This document shows positions 46,201-58,313 of a stretch of 64,000 nt of DNA, in pieces. Every line of letters begins with the position of its first letter. Within the stretch, counting starts at the first letter, position 1. A program made the position numbers and the translations under genes. Source of the DNA: Oxytricha trifallax (lineage: Eukaryota; Ciliophora; Spirotrichea; Sporadotrichida; Oxytrichidae). The notes under the pieces were generated by a model, which was not told the DNA's origin, made no database searches, and saw only the letters and a list, made by a program, of their open reading frames with translations. The DNA is taken from the NCBI GenBank assembly GCA_000711775.1, contig ARYC01000376.1, forward strand, positions 28,118-92,117, in the 5' to 3' direction.

Positions 46201-49175
46201 AGGTTAACATAATTAGGATAATCTTGATATACTCTCATCAAGCAGCAGTGGACAAACTCGCTAATATTATCAATAAAAAATTCAAGATATCAAAAAGCAA
46301 AATCAATTAGAAGCAGAAAAGGAAATTTTCCTCAAATAATAACAAAAATAAGAGTTCAACTTACTTGAAAAAAATCTAGAGTTTATGGTTTTAAACGCTA
46401 GAGATTTGGGAAAAGAAGTCTTGGATAAATATTCTTAGACTGTACACAAGAGACGACTATCTCGTAGAGAAATGACAGATCAGCTGCTCTGGCACACCTT
46501 AGAATTATCTGCTGAATTCTCAGATGAATCCATAAATCATGTTGGTTTCACTCACCCACTTTTAATAGCCAAGAAGAACCTTCAACTGTAAAAGATAGTG
46601 CCAGTTAAATAGCATAAAACTCACTATAGAGACAGAGATCGACTGAACATTAATGGATAGGAATACAGATGGAAGGATTTTGTGAGTAATTTTTATGATA
46701 AAATTTAAACAGATGCGAAAGAGACAGGCTTATAAGTTAATTACAAGGAGTTCCTATTAAATCAAGGAGATCCAATCAAAGAAAAGAAGCTGCTTTGGAC
46801 TATCAACAATGGATTTGAATCAGAAAATGATGAAGATGAGTAAACAAACTATGATAGAGCAGAGAGACAGTACATCTGTTAAATAAAAGAAAAGCATGGC
46901 AATAAACCATTCTTGAGAACTAGACCAATAAAGTAATTTGAGATACTGATTCTTAAATTTGGTGGTGCACAGTTGCTGAAACAGCTCACAGGTAAAAGGT
47001 TTGAAATAGAGGATATCGAGTATATTTAAGAATGGGTTGACCCTGTCAAACTTGAAGACCCCTAATTTGGAATATTCAATCAGAGTTTTGGGGATTTTAT
47101 ACTTCAGACTACTAAGGAGAGTTTTACATAGATTTATGATTAAGAAAGAAGCATGCAAATGAAAGTTATGAATGATGATCAAGATAAAGTCAAAAGAACC
47201 ATATTTAGCAATGAAATAATGCAGTTATATCAGTTGTTGAAAAAGGCGACTCATGATGGAAGCTTGGAAATCAGAGAACAACTCAATTAGGTATTCATTT
47301 TTTTACTAAGATTTCATAAACCAGAATTACATAGTATTTTTCTAAATATAAATTGCCAAAGAGTATGAGAGAGTACATCGAAGAGATTAATTTCTAAAAC
47401 TTCAAAACTCCCCCTGAATCACCAGTCCCTCAACCACTCTAATCTTCTAAACCTATTTAGAAAAAAAGAGAAATAAGTGCTTTTGAAAGTGACGAAAGTG
47501 TAAAAGACGAGATGGAAGAAGAAGAGGAAAAAAAGAGCGACTAGTAATAAATTGAAGACTAAGATTACCAATCTGATTTTGGTGGTGGAAATGCAGATTA
47601 CTTCGATGAGGAAGATAACTTTGGAGTAGTCGGATCAGTAGTAGAGGATAAGAATCCAGATATTCTGGGTATTAGTCATATCCCTAAGAATGAAGAAGAT
47701 TACGTTGGTGGCCATGATAATTTCTAGGAGACGCCCCTTAGAAGTCCTAAGTCACCAGATCATCTTCATAAATAATCATTTATATTGATTTATATATATT
47801 TGATTTATATAAAAATTATAATTAAATTTTATAAGATCTATTTCAGTTTAATGTGATACTTATTTTCTTTTATTTTATTAATATAATTATTTAGGATTAA
47901 TTATAACTTTTGATAATAAAATAATATTTGAATCTTTTACTGTAGAAACAAAATTTTATTTTATTCAAAGCATTATATTCCTTAATATTATGTTATATTT
48001 AATAGTTTTTTCATCTGCTAAAGTCTGGTGAATCAATTAAGAAGAGAACAGACAGTAAGTAAAGAGATTAAAAAGCAACTATCTCTTTTGACCACCTCAA
48101 ACCCCGAGTGATCTAGCTAGAACAGCCTAGATTTATCATCCCAGACTCGAAAGGCCCAGACTATGAAACACTTTAAAAGAGGCTTTACGAATTCGACAAC
48201 GCCTTAGAAGTTGACGACTCAGAAGAAATTACTTAGATCATAAACGAGTAGAAATTACTAGATCCATATATGATTGAGTAAAAATTGCTGCCAAAGCTTG
48301 ATGAATTGGTTCAATAGTCGAATGGAAGGTTGAGAGGGTTCTTTATTTGGCCTCATCACAGAGTTGATTCGTAGGAATTGCTATATCCCAATGGGAGGAG
48401 ATACCCCAAGAGACTTAAGCTTTATAGAAGTCAACCAGAGGATACTCCAATTATTCATATACATAATAAGTATTCAGATTAATTATCGTGAAGGGCATAG
48501 AAATAGGTTATATGATTTCAAACGTGCCTTATTTGCACCCAGACGCTTGGAAAGGTCAGGGGTTACCCCTTCAAAACCAAAATGTAATATAAAATTCTCC
48601 CTATAAGCCAACTGGGGTACAGTCCAAATAACCAGCTGCAAGAAGAGTTTAGCAACCTCCTGTTCGAGGTAATCGGGGCTAGATCATAGAACGATCTTAA
48701 AATAGGTAAAGATAAGGCTAAGGGAATAAGAAACGCAAAGCTGACGAGGCATTAAAGCTTGGTGCTGGCATGAACGACTTACATAAGGATGATGTAATGT
48801 TCAAGATAGAAATTATAAATTAATGTTTTATTTAGTCTTTTAAAAATAGAGTAGGCGCTTCCATTTATGAAGTATAGAGATGATGAGAATTAGAGATAGT
48901 TCGAATTAATTGAGATAGATAGGAGTTAAGATAACGGCAGGAAAGTTCGCATAGTAGTTGCACTTTATCCAAGATAACAGCTTACCATAGATGACCCCAA
49001 TTCAAAGTCAGTTCTTATTAAAAACGTTGATAAAGTCAAAGCAAAATCAAATTAAGTTTAAAGTATAACGTGATAAATATATGTCTTTTTTATAAAGCTA
49101 AACTCAGAATAAAGTACAGATAATCAAACTCAGGACAATAGTAGAGACAAGAAGCGTACATTAATGATTTATTGA
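43257..49175 (+). CDS. Long unrecognised gene, at least seven IES-type breaks
   Basis: ATG 43257 (MAENLQGKRDQVFRQNQGF) to TGA 49173. The N-terminus is Gln/Asn-rich. It is followed by SIDFWSKDPNHLHILQNVLF, the hydrophobic ILYFYGLSAMKWLYQVREKD, an acidic stretch (IEDDSDFEDDEQ), and a folded-looking region (REQLEAGGEPYRIYQAREKA, LLDLIGGKMIMLKAYPEMIR). A second coiled-coil/charged half follows (HKRRLSRREMTDQLLWHTLE, FGGAQLLKQLTGKRFEIED), an acidic linker, then RFIIPDSKGPDYETLQKRLY, LRGFFIWPHHRVDSQELLYP and VPYLHPDAWKGQGLPLQNQN. Joins at pointers AATTTTATTT, CATCT, TTCA, ATAGA and AAGTA were each checked for frame, so it is one gene rather than three. I cannot name it. Confidence 0.8.
45776..46169 (+). 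other. IES, 394 bp, pointer AATTTTATTT
   Basis: 10-bp repeat at 45766-45775 and 46160-46169. Removal joins WVQIQFKTINFI to YELLLASNKQPGQ in frame, linking two halves that otherwise look like separate genes. Confidence 0.8.
47766..48016 (+). other. IES, 251 bp, pointer CATCT
   Basis: CATCT at 47761-47765 and 48012-48016. Removal joins SPKSPDHL to LKSGESIKKRTDSK in frame. Confidence 0.8.
48477..48520 (+). other. IES, 44 bp, pointer TTCA
   Basis: TTCA at 48473-48476 and 48517-48520. Removal joins IIHIHNKYS to NVPYLHPDAWKG and removes a TGA. Confidence 0.72.
48811..48850 (+). other. IES, 40 bp, pointer ATAGA
   Basis: ATAGA at 48806-48810 and 48846-48850. Removal joins DDVMFKIE to QALPFMKYRDDEN. 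Confidence 0.72.
49066..49116 (+). other. IES, 51 bp, pointer AAGTA
   Basis: AAGTA at 49061-49065 and 49112-49116. Removal deletes an early TGA and gives the C-terminus VQSTDNQTQDNSRDKKRTLM. Confidence 0.68.
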
Positions 49176-49411
49176 AACTTGCAGCCAAAAGTATATGGAC
49201 TTTGGAAAATACCTCATCCGATCAGAATATCATAGTTTCTTTCGAGTTATAATTTAACTAATGAAGAGTTGGAAGTGTTATTGATTAAATTTATGGAATG
49301 AGATTTTTAATGGTAAATTGGCTTATGATAATTGGATTATTTATAAATTTTAATATATTGGTTTAAATTTTGTAATATACTTATATATCATTATATCTCA
49401 CTAATATGTTA

Positions 49412-52103
49412 TCAATTTTGTTAAGCATTAATAGATATATTTTGGACTGATCTAACTCCAGCAGTATTATAATAGCTCCTTGCAAGTATAGATTTCTTGA
49501 AATCTTGATAACCCTGGAATCGCTTATCCTTCTCCATCAACCCATACATTAATTGTGCTTTGTACTATTTTTGAGTTATTAAGATTCTTTTCAAATTATC
49601 TTATTAGTCTTGATCTCTCAGCGACTATTTCACTCGCTTTTCAATTATTTGACCATTTTAAAATAATAAATAATTTACTTCATTATTCAAAAGAGGTAAT
49701 ATAGTTACTGAGTTTAAAAAGCAATATAAACAATTGATGAATTTTAAATTTTGACATTATATAAATAAATATGTTGATTGTTCCTCATTTCCTAACTGAT
49801 GAGTACACTTCTGTTTTGATAATTGACAAGTGATTGATTAATTTTGCTTTCATACTACGCTTTTTACTCATCTATTCTTAACTTTATTAAATTGTTCTTT
49901 TCCTGCTCTTTGTGTCTCTTGAACTCTATTATGTCTGATTTTTCATCACCTTTTCGCTTGATTATCTTAATTTATATTATATCAAGAGATTCAAAATGAA
50001 TTGAAGATATTTTTTAGTTTAGATATTTTGATCAGCTTCCTGGATTTTGATTGGCGATCACAGTATCGTTGAAGTGTGCCATATTCTCGCTCTTGATATT
50101 CACTTAAGTGTTAGTTCCTTCGTTCCCTCAATACTTCATGCTGCGACTGTATTCTTTCTCTCTCCTTTTCAAGTACTTACAATAATAAATAACTATAGTC
50201 ATTACTCGTTAATAAATTAGATTATTTGGTATTATTTCAAGAGCTTCTTATTTCCTGAGTGCAGCCCTCAGCATCTTTTCTTCATAGTCTTAGATACGTT
50301 TCTGCAAATGCCTCTCCTCGTCTGATGAGTCATCATTTATCAGGTTTACTCTGTCTTCACCTCCTTCTTCGTTATTTAAGCTGTCTCTCGAGCTCATTAT
50401 TGATAAAATCTATATTCTCTCTTTTATGAAGTGAATTCTCTTGAATCTTTGAATAGTTTTTATATCAATCTATCTTAGCAATAAATGTGCAAGCTTTTAT
50501 TGTTAAATTTTCTCTGTCTTCTCAAAATATTGCTCTAATTTCTACTGTCTCTTTACTTCATCCTCCATTTCCAGCATCTTCTTTTTCTACAACACCTACT
50601 CTATTTTCTTGTTTCTTTTTTCGCTTTTCCACTGCCATTCCTCTCTGCGCAATTTCATCTCTTTTTCTATTTTCTTGTCTTTCTTTGCTGATTTCAAACG
50701 AAAAAGCTTCTGTCTCTCTTCTGCTGTGAGTTTAGTGAAAAAATCACGATTTTTTAGGAGTTTTGTGAAGTCTGGCTAACGATTATTCTAGCCATCTGGG
50801 TCGTCTTAATTGTTTGTCAGTATTGATTATTAAAAATTAAATTACAATGTGTAAAACTAATAATTTTACATAATATAAAAGATTGATCTCTTGGTTGAAT
50901 TATTAACATATGGATTTACATCGTTTTGATTTTAATTGCCATATTCTAAATTAGTCAAATCGAAGATACTCTTTGAATTTTAAGCGTTTCCACCGTTTCC
51001 TCCAAATCTCAAGTCTTTATTTGGGTTGCTGAGATTTATCATAGATTGATACATTTCAAGTAAATATCTTAGTAATAAGAGGATTTTATAATAATTTATT
51101 TACATAATTGTAATTAAATAACATTCCATTATTATTGGAGTGATCTCTTGTCACTGAATTCTTGTGAGTACGAGGTCTAATGCGCATTTACTTGAAATTA
51201 TTAATAAATAGAAAATAATTATGAAAAATTTTAAAATTATTAAGAAAAATTAATAATTCAAAGATTTAGGGAACATTTTTTATAAAAATAGGATTAACTT
51301 ATTTTAATAATGAACAATTTAACTATTTAACTTGATAATGTTATATTTTATGCATAAAAAATTTTAATTTAATTATTTATTCAACAAATATTAGCAATAA
51401 TAAATGGTGTATGATACGTGGTACTTGCTGTATGATTATTCATATTAATTCAAATTTAATAAAAATTTTTAATAAAATTTAGAGATTATCATCATGACTC
51501 CCTTGTTCTTTCATGAAATTAGAATGATTCAAAAATACTTTAATATATTTTTAAGTCATAATAAATGTAAATTACCTTTCGATTTTTTGAGTTCTTAGAT
51601 ATTTTCTTTTGGAATCAAACTCAGTGTCACAAGGTTGGATTTGCTTTTCTTTGTCATAGCATGCATAAATTCTTAAATTTATCGCAGTTTTATTCTCCGT
51701 TTTTTATCATAGTGCTCAATATATTTTTTTATTTAAATTACATATAAAAATTGAAGAATAATTTTAAGATTTTACGCTAAATAAAATGCATTTATGGGGA
51801 AAGGATTGGCCATCAACATATAAAATATTGTTAAATACAAATTATATTATAAAATTGCTCAAATCTTATACGGGCAACTGCCTCATTATTCTCTTCTTAG
51901 ATAAATTCTTGCAGAGTTCTATAAAAATTAATAATTTTTAGCAAGCCAATATACAAAATTTCATGAGATAATAGAATTACTAACCTTTACTAGAGAGAGT
52001 AAACATCAATATTGAGGATTTTGCAAACCTGCTAGAAATCCTCATTGAAATACTTTTCATTTCGATTGTTTTATTAGGAGTGTAATTGACCTTGTGAGCT
52101 CAT
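49412..52103 (-). CDS. Charged coiled-coil protein gene, unrecognised
   Basis: ATG 52103 (MSSQGQLHSQQNNRNEKYFN) to TGA 49412. N-terminal exons encode VCKILNIDVYSLQQR, LQEFIQEENNEAVARIRFEQ and AINLRIYACYDKEKQIQPCD. Next comes a Gly/Asn-rich block (DLRFGGNGGNAQNSKS) and then a highly charged coiled coil (LTAEERQKLFRLKSAKKDKK, KRNKKIEQVLQKKKMLEMED). An acidic Ser patch and a C-terminal coiled coil (VKQSLRDQDQQDNLKRILIT) follow. Introns or IESs occur near 51930-51985, 51725-51860, 51205-51575, 51060-51120, 50740-50880 and 49670-50270. No known domain recognised; it resembles cytoskeletal proteins in composition only. Confidence 0.75.
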
Positions 52104-52624
52104 GTTATTTATTTCAGATTATCACAAATTAAAAAATTACACAAATATAATAATTGCATTTTTTAATATATTTGAGATTATGATTGGTAGTTCATATGGC
52201 TATTCAAATTGCCTGATGAATTTTGTGATAAAATTAAAGTTATAATAAATTTTTAAAGACTTTTTAACTACTGAAATATAAACAGAAAAATAATTATAAT
52301 AAATTTATGAATTTTGATTAGAATGGTGATTTTAAATCTTAGATTTCATGTTAAATGATCTATCATTTTATTGTATCTCTGAATGATAGGCGTTTGTAAG
52401 TTATAGATGTGAACTTATCTAAGAGTTGTTCCTCATTATAATTAAAATGTTATTTATATTAAAAATAAAATTATTGTAATTTAGTTTTAGTTTGATCCAA
52501 ATTTGTAATATCTCCATCAAATATGCGATTTATAAAGGCAATTATGTATAGATAATCTTATAGTTAAATGAAATTTTGTAAGTTTTAACAAAGAATTTAT
52601 CATTATTTTGGTTATTTTCCTATA
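52104..52624. other. Intergenic gap, nothing recognised
   Basis: About 520 bp of AT-rich DNA between the start of one minus-strand gene and the stop of the next. No ciliate-code frame of useful length, no repeat, no RNA gene seen. Confidence 0.45.
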
Positions 52625-54278
52625 TCAAACTAAATTGACAGTGTAGAAATTAAGGTATTTTGCAATGTATGAGCCTGTATGCTCCAAGAAGGCCATGCCC
52701 ATATGATTCATTCTATTAAACATAGTTTCGGTGTCTGCTTTGGTTGACTCATGTCCTACATGCTGAGTGAAAAATTTGGCGATTTGTGCTCTAACTAGAG
52801 TCACAGCGTCCATGTGATTTATAAATACTTGAACTGAATTATCATCGTTGTGGCTTGATAACAAGGGAGCTCTGTTGTTTCTCAAACATTCCTATATAAA
52901 TGATGGTTAGAGAATGATAGAAAAAGGTTTATAAATGGAAAGAAAACTACGAATGTTTTTAAAGTATTATTACCATATCAGTTTTTATTTCAACGAAAGC
53001 TTGTTCGTCATGATCTCCAGCCAAAACCTCCAACTCCAATTTATCAGACAAGCTTCCTGCTTCTTTGTCCCATAACAACTAATAGTATGACTGTATAAAG
53101 TATTCTATTATGGTTTTATTAACAGAGTAGTTTTATGGCTCCTAGAGAAGCAATTTGATATGTAAGTCGCCCTAGTTCTCAGGCTGAGCAATAATCTTTA
53201 AAACTTGCTCTTAGACTTTTTTCTTAGGATTTATGATATCTAATCCAATTATATTCAATTATTTTTCAATGTGCTGGATTGCCCTGTCATCAGTTGCGAG
53301 GTAGAAACGAGGTTGCTTCATAATTTAGAGATAGTCTTTTAAGAGGTTTTTTACTTTAGCTTGAGTTAAATGTACCTCACCAGTTGTTGCTAGTTTATGG
53401 TGATAAATATATCCCACAAGTTATCTTCTACAGATTTTTTTTCACAATTTTTAAAATATGAAAAAAGCTGAAAACTGAAAGAGATTGAGTGTAAAAAAAT
53501 ATTACAAATTTATATTATTTTAAAATCAATAGAATCAATCATTTTTATAAATATAAAAAGAAAAATAATTGATCTTTACATTTAATTTTAATAATATAAA
53601 AGTGACTTTAAATATTTACTTTTCTTAAATAAATAATGATAAATTATTATAACTTAAATTTTGCATACTACCCTGTGTTTCATGTCCGCATAAATTTGTA
53701 GACCTAAAATAAACTCTCCGCTATCTCCTCCAGGAGTTGCTAAGTAAGACCCTTAGATCCTACCATCTAATGTTTTAAAGCCAGTTTCTAGCACTCTTAC
53801 CAATTATAAACCAGAAGGAGAATTAATCAAGTCTTTTATTTGCTTCTCAGTTGCACCATCTCCTTATGTTTCCTATTAATTTAATTAATCTCTATAAATT
53901 CGCTTACAAGCTTGACTTTGATCTATGATGGATTGCATCCTTCAACTATTTTATTTTATTCTTTAAGAGTGCTTTTGACCTTATTTATAGCATCAAAACT
54001 GGGTTCTATTTTAATTTATAAAGAATCTTAAGATTACTATAACATTCGCAATCAGCTTCATAATCTTGCCCTAATATTTAAGTTGTCCCTTATATGAAAA
54101 TGGGCTAATCATCTATAAATTGAATTTAAACTAAAGCAAAGTTTGTTACCGTTTAAAATGAAGCCATCTTGAACTGTCTAATTTTACTATAAATTATTAA
54201 ATGCAATGTAATTACCTATCTTATTGAAGAAACAGCACCTAAAGCAACTAAGAGCAAAATACTTGTATATTTTAACAT
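52625..54278 (-). CDS. Conserved-looking protein with N-terminal signal peptide, unrecognised
   Basis: ATG 54278 opens MLKYTSILLLVALGAVSSIR, a clear signal peptide. Blocks: QFKMASFQTVTNFALVQIQF, CECYSNLKILYKLKQNP; then GDGATEKQIKDLINSPSGLQ, TLDGRIQGSYLATPGGDSGE; then KQPRFYLATDDRAIQHIEKQ, VLKIIAQPENQGDLHIKLLL, ELEVLAGDHDEQAFVEIKTD; then FINHMDAVTLVRAQIAKFF and FYTVNLV with TGA 52625. Rich, non-repetitive composition suggests a folded secreted or organellar-lumen protein of about 400-450 residues. I do not recognise the family. Introns/IESs near 54210-54222, 53865-53925, 53415-53670, and 52890-52975. Confidence 0.8.
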
Positions 54279-54368
54279 TTTAGAATTAATATAATTATTT
54301 AATAAATTAACACTTTAATCTATTTATAAATTTCAACTATAATCAATTTAATTCTCAATTCAAAGCAA

Positions 54369-57300
54369 TCAATAATCGTTAGGAGTTAATCCCTGACTAT
54401 TTTTGATTTTAGCATTTGATCCTGATTGTTTAAGAAACTCTTCAATATCTGAGTTTTTATTCATCCTTGCATAGTGTTGTGGCGTATTTCCTTATTTATT
54501 TGTGGTATTCAAATCTACTAATTTTGAAACTAAATATTTTACAATTTTCTCCTCTCCTTGCTAAGCAGCCAAGTTTAAGAAAGTATTGCCAAAAGCATCT
54601 TAATGTTCTAAATCTAAATTTTGTGTAGTTTTTAACAGATGTAAAGCTAGATTAGATTAGCGTTAGTTTAAATGATCAATTATCAGATCTTCCACTTTGT
54701 AACTTTGAGAGTATTCGGATAACTATAAAAACAGTTTTAATAGCTTCATTATAACTTACAAACGAATTGTAGATTTGCTTTGGGATCAAATGAGATTAAA
54801 CTGAATTTTAGGAGATAGAGATCATCTTCTAATCTTCTTATTTGTATTTCTCGAAAAAATTTGAGTTTAATCTCAAAGGCTTTAAAGCTAATTTATTATG
54901 CTTCTTAAATGATGAAACCCTGTTTCTTACAACATTGACTAATTTGCTCTATATTTATAATAAATCATATGAACTATTCTTACTTTTTCAGAAGTTATAG
55001 AGTCAGAAACTCTTTGACTTTCTAAATCTAAATTCTCAATTTCTACATCAATTTAACTCGAAGATCCTATTTAAGGGTAATCATTTATCACAATTATTTC
55101 ATGTTATACTCTATGATCGATATTTGAAGAGCTCTGGACAGGTTCCACAATTTTAAATATCTCTCTATTGAAATTTAAGGGGGGGGGAAGTTTCCTGTCA
55201 AGAAAATTTTATATTTTTTTTTTTCATTATGCAAATTATAATTTTTAACAAATTTAAACACCTTTTATCATTTTCATAAACTTATGATTCAATAAATTTA
55301 TTCTACCACTAATGAAGTTTTACAAGATCTACTTATTTTAAGACAATATTTTATGTTTATATCTTATTGTTGTCTATTTATTTTCAAAATTTTAAGTAAG
55401 AATTAAAATTAAAAATATCGTACTATGTCTAAAATTATGATATTAGATATGAATGCATTTTATCTTTTTTAACTCTTATTTAATGTTAAACTTATCCTAT
55501 AGACATTCAACAAGGTAGAAAATTGTTAATTCATAAATTTTATATTTAATTAAAATTAATTATTATATTTAAATTTACTTGACAGGAAACTTCCTCCCCC
55601 AAGTTTAATCTTAAATTGCTTTAATACTTATTCCCATTTGGCTTTCTATCATAGATTGACTATCCATAATCTGAGGAGGATGATGATACTTCCTACATAC
55701 TACCATTTTTCATTACTTTATTAAAGCTTGATTTCCTGTTTTTAACTCTACTACTTGGGTCTTAAGAATCACTTTCTAAACTTCTCAGAATAAACTCATA
55801 CTTTATATCACTGTAAAACTATTGCTTCTCTTCCTCAATGGAATCTTTTCTGACTTATTTGATGCTATACTCTCTAATGATTTTATCTTTGAGCTTTAAG
55901 ATCTCTCTTTTTATCATAGGATCTTGCTTCGAGTGATGAGATGACTCCGATTCAAACATGTTTGATGCAAGTTAGATCAATCTTCTCCTTTTAGTCTGAT
56001 CTTTAGTAGGTTTTTAATTAGAGAGGACTATTCTATCAATTGATAGTTATCGGATTAAAAGAGGTGTGTAATCAATATTCACTTTATATAAACCATCATC
56101 TCCGTGATCCTCTAAAAGCTTCTCAAGAGAACTCTCTCTACTATATCCTTAGTCTTTAACTTTGATATTGTACATGCCAGATGATCGTCTCTTTATTAAC
56201 TCTTATTGTTCAAGCTAATTAATAATATCCAGTCTTTGCTTTCTTAGAAGAAACTTCTTAATTTTCTCAACAAGAATTTTCTTAAAATCATACACTCGTG
56301 AAGTTATGTCCTCGCCTTCAATATCTAAAATTTATTGATCCTCAACACTGCACATTTAATTGAAATATGTGTGAATTTAGATGAAGAGCATCCTTCTAAA
56401 GGCTCTCTTAAGCTTATAAACTAAAATAAAGTAAGTAATTAATACGATTATTCCTTAGTTGATTTTTATGCTACATTTTGTAAAATTCATAACCAATACA
56501 ATTATCATCGTTATTTCTTAAAATTAGTTTGTACAAATATTCTTCGCTAATTCTAATTGGCTCTCCCTTTTTATTTAAACAGTCATACTTATTTGGAATC
56601 AAAGGATCTATGAATAAGTTTAATTAAAAAATTAATGTTTTACTTACCAAAAAATTCTAGTTTATGATAATGCTTATCAATCTCTATTATGGAAGTATCA
56701 TAATACTTAATAATTGACTAAATTCCTACTTTAAGCTGATAATTCATCATACTTGGTAAAATTTAACTCATTCGATGGGAAGCTCTTGACTTCCTAATTA
56801 AAAATCTATATCTCTTGAATACTTGCTTAAGGTACTATTATTTCATTAGTATTTGCTACAAATCCACATATTTAGGGTAATATATAAACTTCTAGAGAGT
56901 CTAATAGTCATTTCTTAGCAATAAATTTTGACTTTAAGCAATATTCACTATTTCATTGTGATGCTTGTTTTCAAATTTTAGATTGCCTCCATCCTTATTC
57001 ATAGAGATATCAATCGCGTATTCACTTAAGAATTCAAATTGAGTATCAGAATAAAATATATCATTCAAAATTAAGGGCTCAATTGATTCTGGCAATTTTG
57101 AGAAAATTCTGTGAAAATATATCTTTTAGTTTTCTGTTTTGCTTTCTATTAAGATGTCATCATTAAATCTTGAATTAATAAATGCTTAAATCAAGTCAAA
57201 TGAAGGCTTATTGTGAGGATATATACACTCAAGTCTTTATAGAGTATCTATTTATTCATCATCTTAATCAACCTAAATAGTTTGCATAAGTTGTTATCGA

Positions 57301-58187
57301 TTTAAAAACTATGAAACTCTTGGTGTTTGATTGGCTAAAATTAATTAGCTTATTTTCTAATAGTCTTCTTAGTTATTGATTAAATTATTTAACTAAGCAT
57401 TAAACTAGTTTTATTAGCTAAATTAAGCCAAATTTTGCTTTTGTTTCATTTTTCCAATTATTTCATAATCTTCAAAAAACTTAATGGAGTAAGATTGTTC
57501 AAATTTCGCTTTAACCTTTGAAGTTGATATACAAGGTATTTTCCATTATTTTTCAAAATTTTCAAAATCATAATTTGCCAAGTATTACTTCATATGTACT
57601 CTAAATTTCATGAGAAAGAAATTTAGTTTCTCATACTACTCCTCAAATTTTTGAAACTATTCTTGCTCGATTATAAAGAAGTTGCAATATAATTATTTGC
57701 TTGTTATTAAATTCGTTTCTTGCCTTTAAAGTACTATTTACTCAAAAATAGACATCATCTCAGGTTTAGTTAAATTAGTAGAGTCGATTTTAACCAACTG
57801 ACTTTGAGTGTAAGTATGCATAACTTTCCATTAGAGCTTTCTCTTAAGTATCTGTATTGGAGTGTCACTAAAATAGTGAGGCTATGATTTAATTAATTTC
57901 GCGAGACCCTTAATCCCATTATATTTAACTTGGGTGTGCAGCTCAAGTTTTTCATCTTCTTTGATTATCTAAAGTATCTTTTAATATCGCTATCTCTCTT
58001 CAAGTAAATATTTATTTCTCCAGTAGTTTACATCCATGAATTTTGAAGGCTTATTAATATCTTTAAGAAGCCCCTTTGTAAATTGTCTCTTGTTAGAGTA
58101 TTTATAGTTCAGCATGGCGTTTGCGACTTCTCTGAAGTTCAATTAAAGATAGTCATTTTCTTGCCATCTTTACCCAACATCCCTCAT
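54369..58187 (-). CDS. Large protein with C-terminal ankyrin repeats, interrupted by a transposon-like insert
   Basis: ATG 58187 (MRDVGQRWQENDYLQLNFRE) to TGA 54369. The first about 500 residues read uninterrupted from 58187 to about 56650, rich in Lys/Gln/Asn and aromatic residues (YKYSNKRQFTKGLLKDINKP, SIKFFEDYEIIGKMKQKQN). After a 40-bp intron (GTAAGT...CATAG near 56608-56647) come EPIRISEEYLYKLILRNND and then DQQILDIEGEDITSRVYDFK. The middle part is charged (SDSQDPSSRVKNRKSS). The insert at 55179-55603 lies in this region. Further breaks fall near 54975 and 54720. The C-terminus has ankyrin-type repeats (DAFGNTFLNLAAQQGEEKIV, NKQGNTPQHYARMN, NSQGLTPNDY). Ankyrin repeats imply protein binding; the N-terminal part is not recognised. 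Confidence 0.82.
55179..55603. mobile_element. MITE-like insert with GGGGAAGTTTCCTG termini (copy 2)
   Basis: Left end GGGGGGGGAAGTTTCCTGTC at 55180, right end GACAGGAAACTTCCTCCCCC at 55600, about 425 bp, AT-rich without ORF. The termini match the insert at 5933-6376. A direct TTTAA lies at 55174-55178 and 55604-55608; excision between them keeps the ankyrin-gene frame (KYQSNLRLNFNREIFKIVE). No clean 8-bp duplication is visible here, unlike copy 1. Confidence 0.83.
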
Positions 58188-58313
58188 TGTTGATTAAATA
58201 CTGTTTTGTTAGTTAGTATTTTAATAATACTATAGGTTATTCTGTAATATATGGGAGTACTTATGGTTAATTATCGAATTTTCTTCCTAGCTCCTAGTGG
58301 TAATTGAGAAATA

